In this document: piece by piece, positions 15,036-23,389 of the stretch
Numbering within the stretch: the stretch's first letter is position 1
Layout of the letters: every line of letters starts with the position of its first letter
Source of the DNA: DATARH01 sp035570495
Lineage (GTDB): Bacteria; Pseudomonadota; Alphaproteobacteria; ATCC43930; CGMCC-115725
Length of the DNA stretch: 42,459 nt
Reading direction: 5' to 3'
Assembly (NCBI GenBank): GCA_035570495.1
Contig: DATMLO010000081.1
Span: 1 to 42,459 of the forward strand
Notes under the pieces: model-generated
Databases searched by the model: none
Seen by the model: only the letters and a program-made list of their open reading frames with translations
What the model was told of the DNA's origin: nothing
Translations under genes and position numbers: made by a program

Positions 15036-16679
15036 ATGAGTTCGATCGCACCGGACGTCCTGCTCGGTGAGAGTGGGGCCGCGCTGGCCACCGCCGAAAC
15101 GCTGCTCGCGCAGGCGCGCGGCAATCTCGGCATCCGCGTCGGGCGCGACGGCGCGGTCGATGCCGCCCGCCTCGATCAGGAGCAGCTTGCCGCGCATGGC
15201 TTGGCGTGGATGGCGACCTATGTCGCGGCGCTGCGGCAGCTGCGCGGCTGGGCGTCGCGCCTCGACGGCGCCGGCGAATTTGCCGAGCCACAACGGCTGA
15301 TCCTCGCGGTCGGCTTCGGCGAATACCTCGCGCAGCTCGCGGGCGGGATCGCGATGGGGCAGGGCGAGATCGCTCGCCCGCAGGACCTCGGCCTCGATGA
15401 TGCCGCTGTCGCGCCGCTGCGCCAAAGCGCGCTCGTCGTCGGCCTCGGCGAGGCGCGCGCCGCGCTCGGCGCCATCCTCGCCGAGGGCATGATTTCCGGC
15501 GGTGACAGTCTCGGCGACGAGACCCTCGAATTGATCCGCGACCAGGTGCGACGCTTCGCCGAGCGCGCGGTCGCGCCCTACGCGCATGACTGGCACCGCG
15601 CCGACAAGTTCATCCCGATCGAGGTCATCGAAGAGCTCAGCGGCATCGGGGTCTTTGGCGTCACGCTACCCGAGGAGTATGGCGGGCTCGGCCTCGGCAA
15701 GCTGGCGATGTGCGTCGTCTCCGAGGAATTGTCGCGCGCCTATATCGGCGTCGGCTCGCTTGGCACCCGTTCGGAGATCGCCGGCGAGCTGATAAGGGTG
15801 AGCGGCACTGCGGCGCAGAAGGCCCGCTGGCTCCCGGACATTGCCTCGGGCGCGGTGCTGCCGACCGCGGTTTTCACCGAGCCCAATGCCGGCTCCGACC
15901 TCGCCAGCTTGCAGACCCGCGCGGTGAAGGACGGCGATGTCTATCGCATCTACGGCGCGAAGACCTGGATCACCCATGCCGCGCGCTCGGACGTGATGAC
16001 GCTCCTGGCGCGCACCGGCTCTCCCGATAGCGGCTATCGCGGCCTCAGTATGTTCCTCGCGCCCAAGCCGCGTGGCGACGACGCCAACCCGTTCCCGGCC
16101 GAAGGCATGTCGGGCACCGAAATCCCGGTGCTCGGCTATCGCGGGATGAAGGAATACGAGATCGGCTTTGATGGGTTCGCGGTGCCGGCCGATCAGCTAC
16201 TCGGCGGGGTCGAGGGCGAGGGCTTCAAGCAGCTGATGGCGACCTTTGAGAGCGCGCGGGTGCAAACCGCCGCGCGCGCCGTCGGCGTCGCGCAGAATGC
16301 CTTCGAGCTGGCGATGGCTTATGCGCAGGAGCGCCGGCAATTCGGCCGCAACATCGTCGCCTTTCCGCGCGTCCAGCTCAAGCTGACCATGATGGCGGTC
16401 GAGACGATGATGGCCCGCCAGCTCGCCTATTTCGCGGCGCGCGAAAAGGATAGCGGCCGCCGCTGCGACATCGAGGCCGGCATGGCGAAGCTGCTCGCCG
16501 CCCGCGTCGCTTGGGGCAATGCCGACAACGCCGTGCAAATCCACGGCGGCAACGGCTATGCGATCGAATACCCGATCAGCCGCGTGCTGTGCGACGCGCG
16601 CATCCTTAACATCTTCGAGGGCGCCGCCGAGATCCAGGCGCAGATCATCGCCCGCGGCCTGCTCGCCGGGCGGAATTAA
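15036..16679 (+). CDS. mcd: (2S)-Methylsuccinyl-CoA dehydrogenase (acyl-CoA dehydrogenase family)
   Basis: 547 residues. An N-terminal extension of about 160 residues (HGLAWMATYVAALRQLRGWA, then VGFGEYLAQLAGGIAMGQGE) precedes a complete acyl-CoA dehydrogenase module. This extension and length are what I know of Mcd, the FAD enzyme of the ethylmalonyl-CoA pathway that oxidises (2S)-methylsuccinyl-CoA to mesaconyl-CoA. Core motifs are AVFTEPNAGSDLASLQTRA, YGAKTWITHA and the C-terminal NIFEGAAEIQAQ, where E528 sits at the catalytic-base position of MCAD-type enzymes. No ccr, ecm or mch gene is nearby. The ATG at 15036 has no clear Shine-Dalgarno and follows a terminator-like hairpin by 8 bp. Confidence 0.87.
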   Translation: MSSIAPDVLLGESGAALATAETLLAQARGNLGIRVGRDGAVDAARLDQEQLAAHGLAWMATYVAALRQLRGWASRLDGAGEFAEPQRLILAVGFGEYLAQLAGGIAMGQGEIARPQDLGLDDAAVAPLRQSALVVGLGEARAALGAILAEGMISGGDSLGDETLELIRDQVRRFAERAVAPYAHDWHRADKFIPIEVIEELSGIGVFGVTLPEEYGGLGLGKLAMCVVSEELSRAYIGVGSLGTRSEIAGELIRVSGTAAQKARWLPDIASGAVLPTAVFTEPNAGSDLASLQTRAVKDGDVYRIYGAKTWITHAARSDVMTLLARTGSPDSGYRGLSMFLAPKPRGDDANPFPAEGMSGTEIPVLGYRGMKEYEIGFDGFAVPADQLLGGVEGEGFKQLMATFESARVQTAARAVGVAQNAFELAMAYAQERRQFGRNIVAFPRVQLKLTMMAVETMMARQLAYFAAREKDSGRRCDIEAGMAKLLAARVAWGNADNAVQIHGGNGYAIEYPISRVLCDARILNIFEGAAEIQAQIIARGLLAGRN

Positions 16680-16707
16680 CTTCGAACGTAAAACTCAGGA
16701 AAGCGCC

Positions 16708-17514
16708 TTAAACTGGCCACCATCTCAGCCTAATTGGCGCCGGAGGAAAGTATATACCATGCAACGTATGAGTTGTCGAGACTGCGGACATACCGGTCTT
16801 TTGTTCTAATACGCCAAAATCTAAAACGAACTGAAAATTCTTACAATTCAAGTGCACGCGTGGATTTTTTGAAGGAGCTAAAAATACTGTAACGATCTGA
16901 TCGTTAACTCGACGAATCTCGACAAAATCAGTCACAACTCGTATGGTCGAACCAGGCTCAACGCTCACCTCTCGCGTCTCGGCATATAACGTAGAATCAG
17001 ATCTAGCTTCGACGCCGATCATGTTTTCGAGGAGTCTGCCGTCACTATCATGAATCTCACATCGGTGTATTGCCGACTTATTGTCGAATCCCCAGTCATC
17101 AATGTGGATTGAAGCATTCTGCTTCTGCGAGACGTTGGTAATATTTCTAAGAGTGCGCTCGCAACGTACTCTGCAAGAGATCGTGTCTGATGTTATTTGT
17201 TCAATATCGTACCACATTTCATGTTCATCACCGATGAATTTAAATGAAACAATTTTGGCAATTTCTCCCTGAAACTCGGGAGGTAATATGTAACCTAATG
17301 TTGAACGAAAGACATCTGAGGCTATTTCGGCCTTCATCCAGCGATCTATTGTAAAGCCGAGAATCGCTGCAACAAGAAAGGCGGTTCCGATTGCCTCTAC
17401 AACTCCGTGATCTGCTGCCAAATTTGTAACACTGGGTACAATGAGCGCCAAACCACCAATCGTGGCTAGGACTCCTAGGATCGCCCAATGAGGAAGCCGA
17501 CCACCTAACGTCAT
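16708..17514 (-). CDS. AT-richer orphan membrane protein, function unknown
   Basis: 268 residues from ATG 17514; an in-frame GTG at 17571 would add 19 residues. Two hydrophobic helices lie near the N-terminus (about 9-26, HWAILGVLATIGGLALIV, and 34-53, GVVEAIGTAFLVAAILGFTI). A soluble, beta-rich region of about 210 residues follows (IVSFKFIGDEHEMWYDIEQI, VEPGSTIRVVTDFVEIR). Codons ending in A or T are far commoner than in neighbouring genes, which suggests horizontal acquisition. It lies tail-to-tail with mcd, 28 bp away. I do not recognise a family. The topology suggests a membrane anchor with a C-terminal domain. Confidence 0.7.
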   Translation of the reverse strand: MTLGGRLPHWAILGVLATIGGLALIVPSVTNLAADHGVVEAIGTAFLVAAILGFTIDRWMKAEIASDVFRSTLGYILPPEFQGEIAKIVSFKFIGDEHEMWYDIEQITSDTISCRVRCERTLRNITNVSQKQNASIHIDDWGFDNKSAIHRCEIHDSDGRLLENMIGVEARSDSTLYAETREVSVEPGSTIRVVTDFVEIRRVNDQIVTVFLAPSKNPRVHLNCKNFQFVLDFGVLEQKTGMSAVSTTHTLHGIYFPPAPIRLRWWPV

Positions 17515-17650
17515 TCTACCATTGCCCTGTATTGGCGGTTGCGCTGTGGTTGGGTAAAATAAAGCCGTCACGCGTCATAGGGGCAAATTTATCGTAATCG
17601 CCCGCTCAAGTGTAAATCGCGTGTACGATGGTCTAACGGCGGAGGCTAAG

Positions 17651-18232
17651 TCAGCGAGCCGGCTTATCGAGCAGCAGCCCGACCTTGCTGTCGGGCGCGA
17701 GCCTGATGTCGGGAAGGATGTCGTCATCGGTGAACGGCTCGCCGTCCGCGCCGACGCCGCGCAGGTAGTAGTGATCCGTGCCCGATCGCTCGTAGTAAAA
17801 AGCGCGCGGTTTGCTTCCAAGATGGATGCTCGTCGGATCGTAGATCGTGATGAACGATGGCTTGGGCATTGTCGCCTCAAGCTGCTGCAGTGAATCGGGA
17901 TAGCCGCCGTATTGCAGCCGGTAGAATTCGATCGCCTGCACCAGGCTGTCGAGCTGCGGACGCGCCATCTGGCTGCGAAGACGGTCGTAAACGCCGCCGG
18001 TCTGCACGAAGCCAAAATAGAACAGCGCGCCATAGAGCACGATCGTCAGGGCGATGCCGCCGGCACCGAGCAATCCGACCGTCAGCCGCCCGGCCTTTCG
18101 GCTGACAAAGGACCAGACGATCACGACGAGACCGAACGGCACCCCGATCAACGGGATAAACGAAAGCCCGCCGATCACATAGGCCGCCGTGCCGATCCTC
18201 GGCTGCGCGGCATGGGCCGGCGGCTGCGTCAT
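17651..18232 (-). CDS. Two-helix membrane protein with GspG-like C-terminal domain
   Basis: 193 residues from ATG 18232, which follows the alaX stop by 3 bp. Two transmembrane helices are visible (about 17-43 and 51-75). The C-terminal domain reads RPQLDSLVQAIEFYRLQYGG YPDSLQQLEA and later FYYERSGTDHYYLRGVGADG, closely resembling the C-terminal part of type II secretion major pseudopilins (GspG), including the acidic EPFTDDDILPD run. However, no prepilin (class III) leader is seen and the helices differ from a pilin helix. It is therefore a GspG-like domain on a different membrane anchor, not a pseudopilin. Probably co-transcribed with alaX. Confidence 0.75.
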   Translation of the reverse strand: MTQPPAHAAQPRIGTAAYVIGGLSFIPLIGVPFGLVVIVWSFVSRKAGRLTVGLLGAGGIALTIVLYGALFYFGFVQTGGVYDRLRSQMARPQLDSLVQAIEFYRLQYGGYPDSLQQLEATMPKPSFITIYDPTSIHLGSKPRAFYYERSGTDHYYLRGVGADGEPFTDDDILPDIRLAPDSKVGLLLDKPAR

Positions 18233-18235
18233 CCT

Positions 18236-18946
18236 CTAGCCGGCAAAGGCGATGTTGATCCGCCGGTTCTGCCGGCCCTTGTTCTCGATCTTGGTGATCT
18301 CGACCGGGCCGATCTCGGCGGTGTTCTTGACATGCGTGCCGCCACAGGGTTGCAGATCGACGCCGTCGATTTCGAGGAGCCGCACCTTGCCGTGGCCCAT
18401 TGGCGGCTTGACTGACATCATGCGCACGAGTTCGGGATGCGCGTCGAGTTCGGCATCGTCGATCCAGCGCGGCGCGACCGCATGGCCCTCGGCGATGAGT
18501 TTGTTGAGCGCAACGGTGATCGTGTCCTTGTCGAGGCTCGCGCCCGGCACGTCGAAATCGAGCCGACCGCGTCCGTCGCCGACCGAGCCGCCGGTCACCG
18601 CACCCGGCACCACGGCGCATAAGAGATGCAAGCAGGTGTGCATCCGCATCAGCCGGTGCCGCCGCTCCCAGTCGATCTCGGCGACAACCTCCGCACCGAT
18701 AGTGGGCAATGCCGAACTGGGCGCGGGAACATGGATCACCTCGTCCGCGTCGGCGCCTTTCACCGTATCAGCGACGGCGATTATTGTCCCGTCCGCCAGC
18801 CGCAGGATCCCGCTGTCGCCCGGCTGCCCGCCGCCCGTCGAATAGAAGACCGTGCGGTCGAGCCTGATTCCGCGCTCATCGACCGCCACGACCCGAGCCT
18901 GGCACGACCGCTCGTACGCGTCGTCGCGAAAGATCAGCTCTGTCAT
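18236..18946 (-). CDS. alaX: Alanyl-tRNA editing protein AlaX
   Basis: 236 residues. A free-standing trans-editing enzyme that hydrolyses mischarged Ser- or Gly-tRNA(Ala). Zinc ligands are visible as H103-x3-H107 in RMHTCLHLL and C201-x3-H205 in PCGGTHVKNTAEIG. The N-terminal half (FRDDAYERSCQARVV, FYSTGGGQPGDSG) is the AlaRS-type beta-barrel seen in AlaX-M/II forms. The ATG at 18946 has a GAGGA site. It is divergent from the SH3-type lipoprotein gene (80 bp apart). Confidence 0.92.
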   Translation of the reverse strand: MTELIFRDDAYERSCQARVVAVDERGIRLDRTVFYSTGGGQPGDSGILRLADGTIIAVADTVKGADADEVIHVPAPSSALPTIGAEVVAEIDWERRHRLMRMHTCLHLLCAVVPGAVTGGSVGDGRGRLDFDVPGASLDKDTITVALNKLIAEGHAVAPRWIDDAELDAHPELVRMMSVKPPMGHGKVRLLEIDGVDLQPCGGTHVKNTAEIGPVEITKIENKGRQNRRINIAFAG

Positions 18947-19025
18947 GGCATGTCCTCGTCCTTATGTTGACGACCGCCGATTTCGATTATTGATAGCGCG
19001 TCAATCGCCTCTGGAGCGAGCCGGG

Positions 19026-19337
19026 ATGTTGCCACAGAGATTGCGCCTCGCCCTCGTTCTCGCGTCGACGTTGCTGCTCGCCGGCTGTTTCGACCGCTTC
19101 ACGCAGTTCGTGCTGTTCCCGCATTCGCAATTCGTCACGACCAACGATGTCGATCTGCGCTCCGGTCAGGACGACGAGTCTTCGATCGTCGCGCACCTGC
19201 CGAAGGGCACGGTCGTTACCCCGATCGGCCAGGTGAACTCTGAAGCCACCATGGCCTGCTGGCGAGTCGACACGCCACAGGGGGTCGGCTGGCTCTATAC
19301 CGCCTATCTTGCTCCGCTGCCGCACCCGGACGAATAG
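19026..19337 (+). CDS. SH3-domain-type lipoprotein
   Basis: 103 residues from ATG 19026. Signal peptide LRLALVLASTLLLAGC ends in a clear lipobox (LAGC). The mature part (TTNDVDLRSGQDDESSIVAH, then LPKGTVVTPIGQV and ACWRVDTPQGVGWLYTAYL) follows the bacterial SH3 pattern: N-V-RSG, a PKGT turn and W-V-GWLY. SH3b domains often bind peptidoglycan or mediate envelope interactions; the partner here is unknown. It ends 12 bp before the convergent cysteine synthase gene. Confidence 0.85.
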   Translation: MLPQRLRLALVLASTLLLAGCFDRFTQFVLFPHSQFVTTNDVDLRSGQDDESSIVAHLPKGTVVTPIGQVNSEATMACWRVDTPQGVGWLYTAYLAPLPHPDE

Positions 19338-19349
19338 GCTGCTGGTAAA

Positions 19350-20354
19350 TCAGCCCTCCAGCCAGTGCGGCGTGGGCAATGATTTCTCGCGCAGGAAGGC
19401 GGGGTTGAACAGCTTCGACTGATAGCGCGTGCCGGAATCGGCGAGGATCGTGACGATCGTGTGCCCTGGCCCCAATTCCTTGGCGAGATGGATCGCGCCG
19501 CAGACATTGATCCCGCTCGACCCGCCGATCAGCAGCCCTTCCTCCTGCGCCAGCGCGAAGAGCACCGGCAACATCTCCTCATCGGTGATCTGATACTGGC
19601 CGTCCGGCGTAAAGCCCTCGAGATTCTTGGTCTCGCGGTTGTTGCCGATGCCCTCGGTGATCGAGCTGCCCTCGGGCGTGAACTCGCGCCGCGCATACCA
19701 GCTGTAGATGCCCGACCCCATGCAGTCGCTGAGATAGACCCTGACCCCCTTGTTGCGCTCCTTGAGGGCGATGCCCGTACCGCTGAGCGTGCCGCCGGTG
19801 CCGACCGCGCAGACGAACCCATCGACCTTGCCGTCGGTCTGCCGCCAGATTTCGGGGCCGGTCGTCTCGTAATGGCCGCGGCGGTTGGCAAGGTTGTCGA
19901 ACTGGTTGGCCCAGATCGCGCCGTTCGGCTCCGTCGCATCGAGTTCCTTGGCGAGCCGCCCGGAATAATGCGTGTAGTGCATCGGGTCGGTCAGCCGGGT
20001 CGCGGGCACAAGCCTGAGGTCTGCGCCGCACAGCCGCAGCATGTCCTTCTTTTCCTGGCTCTGCGTTTCCGGCATGACGATGACGCTGCGATAACCCCGC
20101 GCCAGCCCGACCAGCGCCAAGCCGATCCCGGTATTCCCCGCCGTGCCCTCGACGATGACGCCACCCGGCCGCAGCGTGCCGCGCTGCTCGGCATCCTGGA
20201 TGATCGCCAGCGCAGCGCGGTCCTTCACTGAGCCGCCGGGGTTAAGGAATTCGGCCTTGCCGAGGATCGTGCAGCCGGTCTCCTCGGAGGCGCGACGCAG
20301 CTTGATGAGCGGCGTATTGCCGATCGAGCCGATAAAGCCGTCGCGAATATCCAT
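19350..20354 (-). CDS. cysK: Cysteine synthase (O-acetylserine sulfhydrylase), CysK-type
   Basis: 334 residues from ATG 20354, preceded by GGGAGGACGGGAG. PLP enzyme making L-cysteine from O-acetylserine and sulfide. Motifs are IGNTPLIKL, the PLP lysine K44 in NPGGSVKDRAAL, the phosphate/substrate loop EGTAGNTGIGLAL, GTGGTLSGTG and GGSSGINV. It is slightly longer than E. coli CysK and carries the GIGNNRETKNLEGF stretch seen in one alphaproteobacterial subgroup. A related role such as cystathionine beta-synthase-like activity cannot be excluded without a tree. Confidence 0.9.
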   Translation of the reverse strand: MDIRDGFIGSIGNTPLIKLRRASEETGCTILGKAEFLNPGGSVKDRAALAIIQDAEQRGTLRPGGVIVEGTAGNTGIGLALVGLARGYRSVIVMPETQSQEKKDMLRLCGADLRLVPATRLTDPMHYTHYSGRLAKELDATEPNGAIWANQFDNLANRRGHYETTGPEIWRQTDGKVDGFVCAVGTGGTLSGTGIALKERNKGVRVYLSDCMGSGIYSWYARREFTPEGSSITEGIGNNRETKNLEGFTPDGQYQITDEEMLPVLFALAQEEGLLIGGSSGINVCGAIHLAKELGPGHTIVTILADSGTRYQSKLFNPAFLREKSLPTPHWLEG

Positions 20355-20466
20355 CTCCCGTCCTCCCCGTTGCCGGACGCAGAGAGACAATATCGGCCCG
20401 CCGAGAATGAGAGCAAGGTGCAGAGGGCGGCTTTTCCCAACCGCCAGCTTGGCTTAGAACTCGGTG

Positions 20467-21672
20467 ATGGCCGAGAGCGAAGCCGAAACCGCGACACTGG
20501 CGCCACGCGATGGCGAGCTGTTCCCGACTGTCGAGCCCGACCGCTCGACCGGGCTCTTGCCGTCGCAGATGCTGCGCGGCCTCATCGCGCTCGGCCAGGA
20601 GCTGAATTCGCCGGTGCCGATCGGCGAGGACCAGATCCAACCGGCAAGCCTCGACCTGCGCCTCGGCGAGGTCGCCTACCGGGTGCGCGCCAGCTTTCTG
20701 CCCGGTGCGCGCAACACCGTTAAGGAAAAGCTCGACCAGCTGTCGATGCACTCGATCGACCTGACCGGCGGCACGGTGCTCGAACGCAATTGCGTCTACA
20801 TCGTGCCGCTATTGGAGGTGACCGCGTTGCCGCGCCGCACCACGGCAGCCGCGAACCCGAAAAGCTCGACCGGCCGGCTCGACGTCTTCGCGCGCATCAT
20901 CACCGATTACGGCACCGAATTCGACCGTCTGCGCGACGGCTACAAGGGTCCGCTTTACGCGGAGATTTCACCGCGTTCGTTCAGCGTCGTAGTGCGCACC
21001 GGCTCGCGGCTCGTGCAATTGCGCATCCGTCGCGGCTCGCCGATCTTCCGCGACACCGCGCTGCGGCGCCTGCATGCCGAAAGCCCACTGGTCGAGCTAC
21101 CAGAGGACGGCGCGCCGGCCTCGCAGGCGATCCGCAACGGGCTGGTCTTCACGGTCGACGCGATGGGCCAGCCCGGCACCGGGCTGATCGGCTACAAGGC
21201 GCGCCGCCACACCGACGTCATCGATGTCGACCGCGTCGACGCCTATGACCCGGCCGATTTCTGGGAACCGGTCTACGCCAGGCGCGGCTCCCGCGACCCG
21301 TCGGGGCTGGTGCTCGACCCCAACGATTTCTACATTCTCGCCTCACGCGAGGCGGTCGTCGTTCCGCCCGACCATGCCGCCGAGATGCTGCCCTACGACA
21401 CATTCGTCGGCGAGTTCCGCGTGCATTACGCCGGGTTCTTCGACCCCGGCTTTGGCGCCGCCGAGACCGGCGGGCAGGGCAGCCGCGCGGTGCTCGAAGT
21501 GCGCTCGCACGAGGTGCCGTTTCTGATCGAACACGGCCAGACGATGGGCCGGCTCGTCTACGAGCCGCTGATCGCGCGACCCGACCGGCTCTATGGCGGC
21601 GGCATCGGCTCGTCCTATCAGAACCAAGGCCTGGCGCTGTCCAAGCACTTCAGGAAAGTGCCGCTGGCCTGA
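20467..21672 (+). CDS. dcd: 2'-Deoxycytidine 5'-triphosphate deaminase (two-domain DCD)
   Basis: 401 residues from ATG 20467; a GTG directly precedes it. Converts dCTP to dUTP for thymidylate synthesis. PASLDLRLGEVAYRVRASFL matches the start of the DCD family, followed by a duplicated dUTPase-like fold with YKGPLYAEISPRSFSVVVRTG SRLVQLRIRRG and later VGEFRVHYAGFFDPGFG and EHGQTMGRLVYE. This long form (about 360-400 residues) is typical of alphaproteobacteria, in contrast to the ~190-residue E. coli enzyme. The downstream hisC start follows 13 bp after its stop, so the two are likely co-transcribed. Confidence 0.9.
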   Translation: MAESEAETATLAPRDGELFPTVEPDRSTGLLPSQMLRGLIALGQELNSPVPIGEDQIQPASLDLRLGEVAYRVRASFLPGARNTVKEKLDQLSMHSIDLTGGTVLERNCVYIVPLLEVTALPRRTTAAANPKSSTGRLDVFARIITDYGTEFDRLRDGYKGPLYAEISPRSFSVVVRTGSRLVQLRIRRGSPIFRDTALRRLHAESPLVELPEDGAPASQAIRNGLVFTVDAMGQPGTGLIGYKARRHTDVIDVDRVDAYDPADFWEPVYARRGSRDPSGLVLDPNDFYILASREAVVVPPDHAAEMLPYDTFVGEFRVHYAGFFDPGFGAAETGGQGSRAVLEVRSHEVPFLIEHGQTMGRLVYEPLIARPDRLYGGGIGSSYQNQGLALSKHFRKVPLA

Positions 21673-21685
21673 TGGGGCGGAAACC

Positions 21686-22755
21686 GTGAATCGCTTCTGG
21701 TCGAAGCTCGCCGAGGAACTCTCGCCCTACGTGCCGGGTGAACAGCCGCGGATCCCGGACCTGGTGAAGCTCAACACCAACGAAAGCCCGTTCGGTCCGT
21801 CACCCAAAGCCATAAAGGCCGTGCGCGCCGAGGCCGCGGATACGCTGCGTCTCTACCCCGACCCGGAAGCGACCCGCCTGCGCGAGGCGCTCGCCGCCTA
21901 TCACAAAGTAGCGCCCGAGCAGGTATTTGTCGGCAACGGCTCGGACGAGGTCTTGGCGCATGCCTTCGCGGCGCTCCTGAAGCAGCCCGAAGCGGTTCGC
22001 TTCCCCGACATCACTCACAGCTTTTATCCGGTCTGGTGTCGCTTGTTGGGAATCGACCACGAGGCCGTTCCACTCGACGCCGAGATGCGCATCCGCGTCG
22101 ACGATTACCTCGATCGGAGCGGCCCTGTCATTATCGCCAACCCCAACGCGCCGACCGGGGTCGCCCCCTGCCGCGCGCGGAGATCATGCGGCTGGCACGC
22201 GGGCGCTCAGAGTCGGCGGTCGTGGTCGACGAGGCCTATGTCGATTTCGGCGCCGAGACCGCCGTATCGCTGATCCGGGATTACCCAAATCTGCTGATCG
22301 TGCAGACCATGTCGAAGTCTCGTGCCCTCGCCGGGCTCCGGATCGGCTACGCGATCGGCGATGCAGGCCTCATCGAGGCCCTGACGCGGGTAAAGGACAG
22401 CTTCAACTCGTATCCGCTCGGCCGCCCGGCTCAGGCCGGAGCCATCGCCTCGCTCGAAGACGAGGCTTATTTCGCGCAGTCCCGTGCCGCGATTATTCGC
22501 AACCGCGACCGCCTCAGCGGAGCGCTGCGGCAGCTCGGCTTCGAAGTGCTGCCGTCCAGCGCCAACTTTGTCTTCGCACGGCACCATCGTTTGCCGGGGC
22601 AGGCGTTGGCCAAGGCGTTGCGCGAGCGGGCGGTGCTCGTCCGCCATTTTTCCGCGCCGCGCATCGCGGATTACCTGCGGATCACCATCGGCTCGGAGAC
22701 CGAGCTCGACCGGCTGACCGGCGCTCTCTCGGAAATCCTGTTCGAAGAAGCCTGA
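21686..22755 (+). pseudogene. hisC: Histidinol-phosphate aminotransferase, interrupted by a -1 frameshift
   Basis: PLP aminotransferase of the HisC family, histidine synthesis step imidazole-acetol-phosphate to histidinol phosphate. The first part starts at GTG 21686 (NRFWSKLAEELSPYVPGEQP, with GGGGCGG upstream) and is good HisC sequence to ANPNAPTGVA. The frame then breaks at a C5 tract (22164-22168) and the rest continues in the -1 frame from about CTG 22168: PRAEIMRLARG, VVDEAYVDF, the PLP lysine in MSKSRALAGLRIGYAIG, and LRITIGSETEL. One extra C would restore a full ~357-residue enzyme. Everything else is intact, so this may be a sequence error, a recent mutation, or ribosomal slippage on CCC. 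I list it as a pseudogene with that caveat. Confidence 0.85.
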
Positions 22756-22765
22756 TCGCAGGCGG

Positions 22766-23389
22766 CTACGCGAAGCCCCAAAGCCGCCGCACCTCGTCGC
22801 GGTGCCGCAGCAGCCAATACAGGCAGATCATCGTGTGCCCGGTTTCGATCTGGCCCGCGTCGAGCATCGCCTCCAGCTCGGCCAGCGGCTTGACGACGAC
22901 ACGGATGTCCTCGTGCTCCTCGGCGAGACCGTGCGTCCCGGCGGCCTTCGTCGAATCGACCCGGCCGCAGAACAGTGTGATCGTCTCGTCGGAATTGCCC
23001 GGCATCGGCACGTAGCGCTGGATCGGGATGAGGTCACCGATCAGCTCCAACCCGGCTTCCTCCTGGGTTTCGCGGCGGCCGACCCCCTCATGCGTCTCGC
23101 CTTCATGGTCGACAAGGCCCGCCACCACCTCGACGATCCACGGCGAATACCCCGCGAGCAGCGGCGGCAGACGGAACTGCTCAACCAGCACGACCGCCTC
23201 GCGATCTGGGTCGTAGAGCAGCACCGCGACCGCCGCGCCGCGGCGGACCACATCGTAGGCCCGCTCGGTGCTCCATTCCCCGGAGTAGAGGCGCTGGTGA
23301 AAGCGGTACACGTCGACCCGCAGATGTCGCTTGAAGCCGATCTCGTGCCCGGTGACTCGCAGATCGGGATGCTGGGGAAAATCGCTCAT
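22766..23389 (-). CDS. Nudix hydrolase, ADP-ribose pyrophosphatase type
   Basis: 207 residues from ATG 23389, which overlaps the DUF1491 stop by 4 bp. RVDVYRFHQRLYSGEWSTER and the central VVLVEQFRLPPL resemble NudF-type ADP-ribose pyrophosphatases. The Nudix box spans 91-114: G91, E98, R106-E107, E110-E111 and G113, all metal-binding positions present. The C-terminal EHEDIRVVVKPLAELEAML is usual for the group. Likely hydrolyses ADP-ribose or another nucleotide sugar in the cytoplasm; the substrate is inferred. Confidence 0.9.
   Translation of the reverse strand: MSDFPQHPDLRVTGHEIGFKRHLRVDVYRFHQRLYSGEWSTERAYDVVRRGAAVAVLLYDPDREAVVLVEQFRLPPLLAGYSPWIVEVVAGLVDHEGETHEGVGRRETQEEAGLELIGDLIPIQRYVPMPGNSDETITLFCGRVDSTKAAGTHGLAEEHEDIRVVVKPLAELEAMLDAGQIETGHTMICLYWLLRHRDEVRRLWGFA

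Noticed and set aside
17651..18232. Type II secretion pseudopilin (GspG)
   Set aside because: The C-terminal domain matches, but there are two helices and no prepilin leader, so I call it only GspG-like.
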